Below, piece after piece: positions 17,766-24,993 of a DNA stretch of 48,846 bases. The position numbers and the translations under genes are program-made. Position 1 is the stretch's first letter. Each line of letters begins with the position of its first letter. The stretch lies in the NCBI GenBank assembly GCA_022703355.1, contig JAKLDU010000005.1, positions 1 to 48,846 on the forward strand. Reading direction: 5' to 3'. The stretch comes from Deltaproteobacteria bacterium (lineage in GTDB: Bacteria > Desulfobacterota > Desulfomonilia > UBA1062). Under the pieces are notes generated by a model. The model did no database searches, was not told the DNA's origin, and worked only from the letters and a program-made list of their open reading frames with translations.

Positions 17766-18725
17766 TCATCGTCCGGTGCGGGCGCGGAAAGAGGCCTTAC
17801 CCTTCAGCCGGACCTGCTCTATGAGCCCTTTGTTCATGAGGTCTTCCAGGTATTTCACCGCCTCGTTGAGGTGAATCGCAAGCCCGCCCGAAATGTCTTC
17901 CGCACTGCACGGCCTTCTGCTAAGCAGCTCAAAGACCGTCTCGGCCGTTGCGGAAAACTCGTCTCTGCCGTTGACCTTCCGGAAGTCGGCAATCAACTCG
18001 GCCGGCGGGCTGAAGAGCGAAACGTTCTCTTCAAGACGGGCATGGTCCACGCCTGCCGCGAAGTCCTCGGCAGGGGGCCTGGTGACCGTGTTGATCTGTA
18101 CCCTGTCGGGACCGATCAAGGCCGCCTGTCTGGCGATCATTTCGGCCTCTGCACGCATCGCCGTGTGGCCGGACAGGATGAAGACCTCGAGATGGTACTG
18201 CCCGCTGAAGCACTTCCGGAAAGCGGCGAGCCCGTCCAGCATGAGCTCGAAGGTGATCGAGGGGTGCGGCCGGTTAACGGCCCTGAACATGCCCGCGTTG
18301 CCGGCATCCAGAGAGGGGATGACCAGGTGTGCTTCCCTGAGCTGCACACGGACGTCCTCCTGCCAGAGCAGTGATCCGTTGGTCAAAACCGCGACAGGGA
18401 TATCCGTCATGGAGCGGATGCGGCCGATGAGTTCGCCGATGCGCGAGTACAGGGTGGGTTCGCCGGACCCGCTCAGGGTGATGTAGTCCGGCCGTGAAAC
18501 GAGCTTGCATTCGAGCTCTCCAATGATTTCTTCAAGGGGGCACCACTCCCGGCGCTCTACGGTGAGGTTCGTGGTACGGCCGAGCTGGCAGTAGATGCAG
18601 TCATACGTGCAGGTCTTGAACGGCACCAGATCGACTCCGAGAGACCTGCCGAGCCTTCTGGACGGGACCGGACCGAAGATGTGCCGGAAAGCTTTCCCGC
18701 TGCCGGGAGTTCTTTCATCTGCCAT
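17766..18725 (-). CDS. Radical SAM protein
   Basis: A 319-residue radical S-adenosylmethionine protein. The [4Fe-4S] motif CxxxCxxC is C39, C43, C46 in KTCTYDCIYCQLGR. The following TLSGSGEPTLYSRIGELIG matches the SGxGEPTL motif of COG0731-type Fe-S oxidoreductases. The C-terminal part (FELLSRRPCSAEDISGGL, then EAVKYLEDLMNKG) looks like a winged-helix, so a regulatory or nucleic-acid-binding role is possible; the substrate is unknown. ATG at 18725 lies 11 bp inside the upstream NUDIX gene, which implies translational coupling within the MBL-NUDIX-radical SAM operon. Confidence 0.88.
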   Translation of the reverse strand: MADERTPGSGKAFRHIFGPVPSRRLGRSLGVDLVPFKTCTYDCIYCQLGRTTNLTVERREWCPLEEIIGELECKLVSRPDYITLSGSGEPTLYSRIGELIGRIRSMTDIPVAVLTNGSLLWQEDVRVQLREAHLVIPSLDAGNAGMFRAVNRPHPSITFELMLDGLAAFRKCFSGQYHLEVFILSGHTAMRAEAEMIARQAALIGPDRVQINTVTRPPAEDFAAGVDHARLEENVSLFSPPAELIADFRKVNGRDEFSATAETVFELLSRRPCSAEDISGGLAIHLNEAVKYLEDLMNKGLIEQVRLKGKASFRARTGR

Positions 18726-19212
18726 CGGTCTGCCCGCTTCCTCCGGAGAGGATGAACCTCCCCTGGTATCGCTCGAGGTCTGAGAGCGTCTCGATGTGAA
18801 CGTGGGCCAGGTTTCCGGGGAGTCCGCCCCTGGGCCAGAAGCGAAGCTGAGATCCCTCGATGCCGTCCGGCCGTGGGGTGCCTTCCCAGTCGCGGATGAT
18901 AAAGGCCATGGCAAAGCACTGGACCTCGTCGCCGTTCGGATAGGCGAAGCTCTGCTGCGGGCCGGAGTACAGGGCCATGGGTTCTGCCGAGAGCACGTTG
19001 AGCCCGGTCTCTTCGAGCACCTCGCGTTTGAGGGCATCCAGGGCCGTTTCCCCCAACTCGACAGAGCCTCCGGGCAGCCCCCAGCACCCCGTATCCAAAC
19101 GGTGCTGGAGCAGGACCTCCCCCTGCCCGTTGACGATCAGTGCGCGAACGCCCGGGACGAAGATACGCTGCTTCCCCACCAGGGACCGTATCGTACGCAC
19201 GTAGGATTCCAC
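18715..19212 (-). CDS. NUDIX hydrolase
   Basis: A 165-residue NUDIX-fold pyrophosphohydrolase. The complete Nudix box GSVELGETALDALKREVLEE with TGL runs over residues 49-71 (Gly-x5-Glu-x7-Arg-Glu-x2-Glu-Glu-x-Gly). It is likely to hydrolyse a nucleoside diphosphate derivative; the specificity cannot be read from sequence. The start is GTG at 19212, preceded by AAGGATGAG, five bases after the stop of the upstream MBL gene. It overlaps the radical SAM gene by 11 bp. Confidence 0.92.
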   Translation of the reverse strand: MESYVRTIRSLVGKQRIFVPGVRALIVNGQGEVLLQHRLDTGCWGLPGGSVELGETALDALKREVLEETGLNVLSAEPMALYSGPQQSFAYPNGDEVQCFAMAFIIRDWEGTPRPDGIEGSQLRFWPRGGLPGNLAHVHIETLSDLERYQGRFILSGGSGQTDGR

Positions 19213-19216
19213 CAGC

Positions 19217-20053
19217 TCATCCTTCCAGGGTAAAAACCGTTCCCGTAGAAAACGGGAAACACCTCTGGGGAAACTCCCGGTAGAGGCGATCGACCGCTTC
19301 CCGGCCGGTGCAGTGGAACGGGTAGAACTCCTGCACGGCCAGATCTTTTAAGCCTGCAACGGTTTTATCCATACGGACCGGACCAGCGGACAGGAGGTGC
19401 ATACCCCCCATTACGGCGCGGATGCGGGAGCCGGCCGTCAGCTCCCGGATATACTCCAGCGTGTTCACGACTCCGGCATGGGCGCAGCCCAGCAGGACGA
19501 CGACGCCGCCCGGCGTATCGATGAAGACCGCCTGGTCATCGCGAAACTCGTCGGGTACCGTGCATTCGGCATCGGCAAAGAACGGCCCCCCGCTGTCCTC
19601 GTAGTCGTTCCTGCGGGGTATGGGCCCGGTGATGAACAGGCCGTCCGCAACTTCCGTAGGGACCCGGACAGGTCTGATCTCCGCCCGGGACTTCACGAGA
19701 TCTTTAACCTTGTGAGGCATGCCTATATCGTGGGGCACACGGCCTGGGCCGCAGGCATACTTCGGCTCGAAGGCATCGGGGTGAGCATAGACAGGCGGGC
19801 ATTTCTCAAGGCCCAAGACATGGTGGAGTCCGCCCGTATGGTCGTAGTGCCCATGGCTCAGGATGACCGAATCCGCCATCGCGGGGGTTATGCCGAGTTT
19901 CGGTGCGTTCGCGCCGAGCGCGAGGTCCTGGCCGGTGTCGAAGAGATAGCACCCGTGTCCGGATTCTATCCACACGGACAGCCCGTGCTCGGCCATAAGA
20001 TCACCGGCCGGCGCAACATTTTCAACCAGCACCGTGATCCTGAGTTTCTTCAT
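19217..20053 (-). CDS. COG1237-type MBL-fold protein 1
   Basis: A 278-residue MBL-fold protein of the COG1237 group, whose archaeal relatives take part in methanopterin synthesis. The metal motif SHGHYDHTGG has H67, H69, D71 and H72; later ligands are in LLGCAHAGVVNTLEYIREL and VMGGMHLL, and H near the C-terminus in FHCTGREA. It is clearly paralogous to the protein at 36825-37667 (same N-terminal KITVL/RITVLVEN, same CAHAG and GGMHL segments). The bacterial substrate is unknown. It begins the MBL-NUDIX-radical SAM operon, nine bases after the decayed PLP-lyase frame. Confidence 0.87.
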   Translation of the reverse strand: MKKLRITVLVENVAPAGDLMAEHGLSVWIESGHGCYLFDTGQDLALGANAPKLGITPAMADSVILSHGHYDHTGGLHHVLGLEKCPPVYAHPDAFEPKYACGPGRVPHDIGMPHKVKDLVKSRAEIRPVRVPTEVADGLFITGPIPRRNDYEDSGGPFFADAECTVPDEFRDDQAVFIDTPGGVVVLLGCAHAGVVNTLEYIRELTAGSRIRAVMGGMHLLSAGPVRMDKTVAGLKDLAVQEFYPFHCTGREAVDRLYREFPQRCFPFSTGTVFTLEG

Positions 20054-20062
20054 AGATTGCCC

Positions 20063-20410
20063 TCACAGACCCGAGAGCGCCTGCTCCAGGTCCTCCAGGA
20101 TGCTCGCCGTGGGCTCGATCCCTAAAGACAGGCGGACCGTGTTCTCCTTGATGCCGAATACCGTGCGCCGTTCGGGCGGGAGATAGAGCATGGCAGTCAG
20201 GTAGGGGATGCAGACAAGGGTTTCGGTCGCACCGAGGCTCACCGCGTGGAAGATGAGCTTGAGGTTCCGGATGAACTGCTTGGCGTCTTCCTGATCTTCC
20301 CCTACGTCGAAGGCCATCATGCCGCCGAACCCGTCACGCATCTGCAGTGAGGCGATATCATGCCCAGGATCTCCCGCTGCACTTCCGTCAATAAGGAAAC
20401 AGGCCAACAA
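20063..20410 (-). pseudogene. 3' remnant of a Cys/Met-metabolism PLP lyase
   Basis: The frame encodes only the C-terminal domain of the cystathionine gamma-synthase/methionine gamma-lyase family: QMRDGFGGMMAFDV, LKLIFHAVSLGATETLVCIP, ENTVRLSLGIEPTASILEDL. The PLP-binding Lys and the entire large domain are absent: upstream of about 20392 the similarity stops and the ferredoxin gene ends at 20454. It is a 5'-truncated remnant. Confidence 0.8.
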
Positions 20411-20453
20411 ACAGCCTTCCGGTCCAGGCCTTCAGCAGTGCTTTCCCGTTCGA

Positions 20454-20813
20454 TCAGTCGAGCCATATGGCGCCCACAGGGCAGTCCTCTTCACAGGCTC
20501 CGCATCCGCAGCATGTATCTTCGTCCACATATGCCCCATCTCCTTGCATGCTGATCGCGCCCACCGGGCACAGAGGGACACATACGCCGCACCCCGTACA
20601 CAAATTTCCGTCGACCTTTGCCGTCATCATTTTTCTCTTCACAGGCCCGGCAAGGGTCGATTCTCCCGTTGTGCCCACACCTCTGCCTCCCATGCTCACC
20701 CCTCTTCCGCCCGTGCCTCTGCCTCCCATACCCTGGCCTCTGCCTCCGATTCTGCCAGCTCCTCTACCGCCCCCACCTCTCACACCCCGTCCTCCGCATC
20801 TCCCCATACCCAT
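20454..20813 (-). CDS. RGG-like, glycine/arginine-rich 2[4Fe-4S] ferredoxin
   Basis: A 119-residue protein in two parts. Residues 1-48 are nearly pure Gly, Arg and Met with repeated GGRG units. Residues 64-119 form a bacterial-type two-cluster ferredoxin: C72, C75, C78, C82 in CTGCGVCVPLCP, and C101, C104, C107, C111 in CCGCGACEEDCP. It is an electron carrier, presumably cytoplasmic. ATG at 20813 follows AAAGAGGA; Met62/63 would be a start without the tail, but the tail has intact codon structure. It belongs to the NifX2-DUF5320-ferredoxin operon behind the sigma-54 promoter at 21746-21761. Confidence 0.87.
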   Translation of the reverse strand: MGMGRCGGRGVRGGGGRGAGRIGGRGQGMGGRGTGGRGVSMGGRGVGTTGESTLAGPVKRKMMTAKVDGNLCTGCGVCVPLCPVGAISMQGDGAYVDEDTCCGCGACEEDCPVGAIWLD

Positions 20814-20915
20814 GCTTTCCTCTCTTTATTCCCATGCAGGACCGCCTCAGACGGCTACCCGCCGGGGCAAATGTCTTCGGCAGCCTCTCATCGGCCACGT
20901 GGCAGCTGCCGTTTC

Positions 20916-21299
20916 TCAATCCTTGTTTCCCGCTGTCTGGAGCTCTTCCACCCGTTTACGGATCTTGCCGAGGGTCTGCTCGAGATACTCCGCCTGCCCC
21001 CTCAACGCTTCGAGCTCCTGCTCCCTTCCGACCGGAGGCGCGGTCGGAGCGGTATACGGCCGGTCCCTTCCCCATGAGGGAGGGCAAGCCCCGGACCCAG
21101 GCACACCGGTCGCATAATATCGGTGGCGCCATCCGCGCCCTCGTCCACCGCACCCTCCCCATCCGCCGCCCCGGCCCCAATAGATGCGCCCTGGCCCGGG
21201 ATTGGCATATCCCGGAACAGCATATCCGGCACAGTATCCTGCAGCGCGTCCTGTCGTTGGTCCGAATCCTCCAGGCCCTGTCCGATCTCCATATGGCAT
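20916..21299 (-). CDS. DUF5320-family Gly/Tyr/Trp-rich protein with coiled coil
   Basis: A 127-residue protein of the DUF5320 type: PYGDRTGPGGFGPTTGRAAG, YCAGYAVPGYANP, a glycine-rich RGGGWGGCGGRGRGWRH stretch, YYATG, then a C-terminal coiled coil (EQELEALRGQAEYLEQTLGK). The function of the family is unknown; it recurs next to NifX-like genes in anaerobes. I chose ATG at 21299 because GGAAGGAGG precedes it and the conserved N-terminus starts there; the upstream in-frame Met at 21365 adds an unrelated segment. It lies 41 bp after the NifX-like gene and 102 bp before the ferredoxin. Confidence 0.85.
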   Translation of the reverse strand: MPYGDRTGPGGFGPTTGRAAGYCAGYAVPGYANPGPGRIYWGRGGGWGGCGGRGRGWRHRYYATGVPGSGACPPSWGRDRPYTAPTAPPVGREQELEALRGQAEYLEQTLGKIRKRVEELQTAGNKD

Positions 21300-21340
21300 G
21301 GTCAGTTCCTCCTTCCTTTTTTCCCGCGAATATCCTTGTG

Positions 21341-21733
21341 TCAATCGTTGCGACCCCATCGGCATCTTCCGCCCCGGGTCCTGAACCTCCCACGGCGACC
21401 GCGACAGCCGGGCATCAGATGGCGTCCGTCGGCCAGCCTGCTTGTGATGAACGAGGTCACAATCTCATCGACCCCGCCGCACATGAACCCCTCGACCTGT
21501 ACCCCCGCCCTGATGAGGGCAGTCTCCAGCACATGGGATACGGCCCCGCACACCAGCACCTCCACACCGAGCCCTGCCACTTCAACAGCCCGTTGAAAAG
21601 GGTCCCTGCCGGTCAGGGTTCTGCCCCTGCGGCCCAATTCCTTGCCAGCCTCGATATCGATGAGGCACAAGGTGTCCGTCATATCGAAGACCGGCGATAT
21701 CCGTCCTCCCCAGTGGGCAACCGCTATCCTCAT
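21341..21733 (-). CDS. NifX/NifB-like protein 2
   Basis: A 130-residue protein with the NifX-like fold: MRIAVAHWGGRISPVFDMTD at the N-terminus, VEVLVCGAVSHVLETALIRA in the middle and a Cys-containing MCGGVDEIVTSFI. The C-terminal tail is Arg/Gly-rich with a single Cys (PGCRGRRGRFRTRGG). ATG at 21733 has no Shine-Dalgarno and lies about two bases from the start site predicted by the sigma-54 promoter, so the mRNA may be nearly leaderless. It is the first gene of an operon with DUF5320 and ferredoxin and divergent from activator 2. It is closest in layout to the zinc-ribbon NifX protein at 30970. Confidence 0.86.
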   Translation of the reverse strand: MRIAVAHWGGRISPVFDMTDTLCLIDIEAGKELGRRGRTLTGRDPFQRAVEVAGLGVEVLVCGAVSHVLETALIRAGVQVEGFMCGGVDEIVTSFITSRLADGRHLMPGCRGRRGRFRTRGGRCRWGRND

Positions 21734-21745
21734 GAACAGAAAAAC

Positions 21746-21761
21746 AGCAAATGATGTGCCA
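21746..21761 (-). promoter_or_regulatory. Sigma-54 (-24/-12) promoter
   Basis: Read on the minus strand: TGGCACATCATTTGCT, a match at every fixed position to TGGCAC-N5-TTGC with the GG and GC ten bases apart. The predicted start is near 21735, two bases before the NifX-like ATG. A Fur-like sequence (GATAATGATATTCA, 21781-21794) lies just upstream of the -24 box. Confidence 0.9.
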
Positions 21762-21906
21762 TACCACCCTGCACACTCATGATAATGATATTCAAGGTGA
21801 TCTTTCGTTATAAAGTGATTGCTGTCATATATCATACGTGCATTTTGAGATTATCTGCTTGATGTCGAATTGCATTTCGCATTATTTAAGAAAAGGGACA
21901 GGTCAT

Positions 21907-23280
21907 ATGAAGCCATCAGAATGCACGGACAACGCACAGCGCGAGCGCGACATCATCCTGGATTCCCTCAACGAGGGGGTTTTTACCGTGGGGCCGGACT
22001 GGCGGATCACCTCGTTCAACCGCGCGGCCGAGCGCATCACCGGCGTGCCGAGAAAGGACGCCCTGGGCAAGGCGTGCTTCGAGGTGTTCCATGCGGACAT
22101 CTGCGAGCAGTCCTGCGCGCTCAGGCGTACCCTGGAGACCGGCAGGCCCACGGTGAACTCCACCGCCCACATCATCAACATACAGGGGCAGAAGGTCCCA
22201 ATCCGCATCTCTGCCGCAATCCTTCGCGACGGCGAGGGGAACCATATCGGAGGCGTCGAGACCTTCCAGGACCTGAGCCAGGTGGAGCAGCTGCAGAAGG
22301 AGCTCAAGGGCCTGCGCACCTTTGAGGACATCATCGGACGCAGCCCCTTGATGATGGACCTCTTCGAGATCATCCCTCAGGTTGCCGAGAGCAACAGCAC
22401 AGTCCTCATCGAAGGCCCGAGCGGGACCGGCAAGGAGCTCTTTGCCCGGGCCATCCACAACCTGTCACCCCGGAAAAAAAAGCGCTTCGTCCCGGTGAAC
22501 TGCGCGGCCCTGCCGGATACGCTGCTGGAAAGCGAGCTCTTCGGCCACAAGGCGGGCGCATTCACCGATGCCCGGCGCGACAAGGCAGGCCGGTTCACGC
22601 TGGCGCACGGCGGCACCCTCTTCCTCGACGAGATCGGAGACGTATCGCCGGCCATGCAGGCAAAGCTCCTGCGTGTCCTCCAGGACCGCGTCGTGGAGCC
22701 CCTGGGGTCGGTCGAACCCGTCAAAGTGGACGTGCGGGTCGTGGCGGCAACGAACAGAAACCTCGCAGACCTCGTGCGCTCGGGCACATTCCGCGAAGAC
22801 CTGTACTACCGCATCCGCGTCATCCGCCTGACGCTGCCCGCCCTCAAGCAGAGGCGCGAGGACATCCCGCTGCTGATCGACCACCTCATCGCCAGGTTCA
22901 ACCGGCTCCAAGGCAAGGACATCGCGGCCGTCTCGCCTGATGCCATGTCCAGGCTCATGGAACACGACTTTCCGGGCAATGTCCGCGAACTGGAGAACAT
23001 CATCGAGCAGGCCTACGTGCTCTGCCGCGGAAGCATCATAGAGCTCCACCACCTGCCGCCAGAGCTGCGGCCTGCAGCCGCTCCCGGCCAGAACAGCCTG
23101 GGGCCCATGAGCCTGAAGGCCATGGGGCGGCACCTCATCACCGAGACGCTTCTGCGCTACGGCGGCAGCCGGAAGCGGGCAGCCCGCGACCTGGGGATAA
23201 ACGCCAGCACCCTCTACCGCAAGATCGCCGCGCTCGGCATCGAGGTCCCGGAAACCGACGGCCGCGGCCGCCGGAGATAA
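21907..23280 (+). CDS. Sigma-54-dependent transcriptional activator 2 (PAS-AAA-Fis, GAFTDA variant)
   Basis: A 457-residue enhancer-binding protein paralogous to activator 1. The PAS domain (about 10-125) again has spaced cysteines, C66 and C70 in ICEQSCALRRTL. The AAA+ domain has Walker A GPSGTGKE at 170-177 and Walker B LFLDEIGD at 239-246, but the sigma-54 contact loop reads GAFTDA (217-222) instead of GAFTGA. The Fis-type helix-turn-helix is at the C-terminus (GGSRKRAARDLGINASTLYR). I chose ATG at 21907, where similarity to activator 1 begins; the frame is open to 21838. It is divergent from the NifX2 operon, whose sigma-54 promoter it most likely controls. Confidence 0.93.
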   Translation: MKPSECTDNAQRERDIILDSLNEGVFTVGPDWRITSFNRAAERITGVPRKDALGKACFEVFHADICEQSCALRRTLETGRPTVNSTAHIINIQGQKVPIRISAAILRDGEGNHIGGVETFQDLSQVEQLQKELKGLRTFEDIIGRSPLMMDLFEIIPQVAESNSTVLIEGPSGTGKELFARAIHNLSPRKKKRFVPVNCAALPDTLLESELFGHKAGAFTDARRDKAGRFTLAHGGTLFLDEIGDVSPAMQAKLLRVLQDRVVEPLGSVEPVKVDVRVVAATNRNLADLVRSGTFREDLYYRIRVIRLTLPALKQRREDIPLLIDHLIARFNRLQGKDIAAVSPDAMSRLMEHDFPGNVRELENIIEQAYVLCRGSIIELHHLPPELRPAAAPGQNSLGPMSLKAMGRHLITETLLRYGGSRKRAARDLGINASTLYRKIAALGIEVPETDGRGRRR

Positions 23281-23409
23281 CCGTGCAGAATGCAACAGCA
23301 CCTCGCTGCCGGATTTACCCCCCCTTCCGGGCTTGATCCCTTGGAAACCATGCAGCGGAAGCCCTTTCAAAAAAGAAGATCGCCAAAAAGAAAACCTTCG
23401 CTCATGGCA

Positions 23410-23425
23410 TGGCACGCTCCGTGCA
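23410..23425 (+). promoter_or_regulatory. Sigma-54 (-24/-12) promoter
   Basis: TGGCACGCTCCGTGCA matches TGGCACG-N4-TTGCA with one mismatch (GTGC for TTGC). The predicted start is near 23436, 48 bp before the DUF364 gene. TATAAT at 23434-23439 overlaps that start but has no good -35 box. Confidence 0.8.
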
Positions 23426-23483
23426 AACCGGTTTATAATGTTGTCCGCCGCCGCATTGACGAGCTGGATACGAGGTGACGATA

Positions 23484-24287
23484 ATGACCGACCACTCGTG
23501 CACACCACAGGCTCCCAGGCTGGATATCCATCCGCTCTCAGGCGTCGAACGGAATCTCGTCGATGATATGATCCGGTCTCTCTCACGGCCGGATGCGGTA
23601 GTCGAACAGGTCACGGCAGGGCCGAAATTCATTGCGGTCGAGGCAGGCGGCCGCATGGGCATTGCCTCCCTGCTCGGCGCCCGGCACGGGAAGGACGAAA
23701 CGGGCATGGCGGAGGAACTCATCGGCATGAAGGCCGCCCAGGCCGCCTGGCTTCTGCGCGAGCCTTCCCCCTTTGCCGTCTGTCTCGGGTTGGCCGCCCT
23801 GAACGCAGCCGTTACGCCCGACCCGGACTCCCTGCCCGAAGAAAATGCGTCGGCCGAAACCCTGATTGCCGAACTGGGGAGAAACAAGGCAGTGGGCATC
23901 GTGGGTGATTTCCCCTTCACCGGTGCACTCCGGGAAACGGCGGGGGAGCTTCACCTCTTCGAGCTCAGGGACGTTCCTGGCTCGGTGCCAAGGGATCGAT
24001 GGGAGAAGGTCCTCATCGGGCTCGATGTGCTGGCCGTCACCGGCACCGCCCTGCTCACCCGCCAGATGGGCTACTTTCTCGCACAGGCATATAATGCCGT
24101 ATCTGTCGTGCTCGGCCCCTCAACACCCATGTCGCAGTCCCTGTTCAGGTTCGGTGCTGATTATCTGTGCGGGTCGGTGGTTGTCGATCCGGGCCCTGTG
24201 CTCGAGGGTATCCGGAAAGGCCTGCCGTTCAGGGCGATAAAGAAAAGAGGCGGCATCAGGTTCGTCAGATGGGCTGCGCAGGGCTGA
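23484..24287 (+). CDS. DUF364 (putative heavy-metal chelation) protein
   Basis: A 267-residue protein resembling COG2014/DUF364, a family named for a putative heavy-metal chelation domain next to an enolase-like N-terminal part. Relevant segments are GIASLLGARHGKDETGMAEE, VGIVGDFPFTGALRE, VLAVTGTALLTRQMGYFLAQ and VVLGPSTPMSQSLFRFGADY. The function is unproven, though its genes are often linked to metal cofactor or transport clusters. ATG at 23484 follows CGAGGTGA; a GTG at 23475 is in frame but poorly spaced. It is driven by the sigma-54 promoter at 23410, which places it in the same regulon as the NifX-like operons. Confidence 0.8.
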   Translation: MTDHSCTPQAPRLDIHPLSGVERNLVDDMIRSLSRPDAVVEQVTAGPKFIAVEAGGRMGIASLLGARHGKDETGMAEELIGMKAAQAAWLLREPSPFAVCLGLAALNAAVTPDPDSLPEENASAETLIAELGRNKAVGIVGDFPFTGALRETAGELHLFELRDVPGSVPRDRWEKVLIGLDVLAVTGTALLTRQMGYFLAQAYNAVSVVLGPSTPMSQSLFRFGADYLCGSVVVDPGPVLEGIRKGLPFRAIKKRGGIRFVRWAAQG

Positions 24288-24474
24288 CAGGCCGGTTCGA
24301 GAAAAAGTCTCGTTGAGTCATATCTATGAAATTACGATCGAAGAGCCCTACTCTTGCCCCACATACAGGGGTCTGAAAAGACCTTTACGACGCCTCCCAT
24401 GAATGTGAACTTGAAAGGGGACTTGACTGTCCCTCCCGGGCTCTCTCGCGGAAGTCGATCTCGGCCTGGATATC

Positions 24475-24864
24475 GTGGTCTTCACCGCCCTGCTCATGGT
24501 ATACGGGGCAAAGCTTCTGCTCCATACCGGCGATGCGGCAGGCGGGCTTACACACCCGGTCAGGATCAGGTGTGTCCCCGCCATCTCCATAGGCCTCCTG
24601 CTCATGAGCGTCGCCTGTATGGATAGATGCACCGGGGAGTCTTTCATTCTCAGGGTCACGGGCGCCCTGCTGCATGCCGGGCTCACCGTATACATCATGA
24701 AGGAGTGGATTTTCCAGGACCACAGCTTTCGTACGCATCCGGTGAGACGAGATGCTGAAGACAGGGCCATATTCCGCGATCTGTACCTGATCGACGGAGA
24801 AGAGCCGGTCAAGCCGGGCCCTGGGGAAGGCTCCTTCGTGGTGATGCGAAAGCACAGGAGATAA
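24475..24864 (+). CDS. Small membrane-associated hypothetical protein
   Basis: A 129-residue frame starting at GTG 24475. Two or three hydrophobic segments are visible (VVFTALLMVYGAKLLL, AISIGLLLMSVACMD, VTGALLHAGLTVYIM) followed by a charged, probably cytoplasmic C-terminus (HPVRRDAEDRAIFRDLYLID). I do not recognise the family. There is no ribosome site before the GTG, and the frame is open upstream to 24427. The overlapping upstream frame beginning MNVNLKGDLTVPPG (24400) could be the true N-terminus if one frameshift occurred near 24435, so the gene may be damaged. Confidence 0.45.
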   Translation: MVFTALLMVYGAKLLLHTGDAAGGLTHPVRIRCVPAISIGLLLMSVACMDRCTGESFILRVTGALLHAGLTVYIMKEWIFQDHSFRTHPVRRDAEDRAIFRDLYLIDGEEPVKPGPGEGSFVVMRKHRR

Positions 24865-24884
24865 GCCCGGGGGGCAGAAAGCAT

Positions 24885-24974
24885 ATGAGAATAATACCGG
24901 GGAATCCGGGGGGCGAAGACTGGTGGGTGAGGCGTTTCGGCGAAGACCCGCTCTGGGGCAAGCCGAGGAAGTGA
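24885..24974 (+). CDS. Candidate 29-residue Trp-rich small protein
   Basis: An ATG-to-TGA frame encoding MRIIPGNPGGEDW, a second Trp, then VRRFGEDPLWGKPRK. It lies between the membrane protein and the disulfide reductase, 20 bp after one and 20 bp before the other, with a G-rich run (GGGGGG) as possible ribosome site. Three Trp and two Gly-Glu-Asp turns in 29 residues are not typical of random sequence. No function is known. Confidence 0.4.
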   Translation: MRIIPGNPGGEDWWVRRFGEDPLWGKPRK

Positions 24975-24993
24975 GACATGCAAAGGAGGGATC

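Noticed and set aside
20620-20815. Short-period GC-rich repeats resembling a minisatellite
   Set aside because: They are the codons of the GGRG-rich ferredoxin tail, not an independent repeat element.
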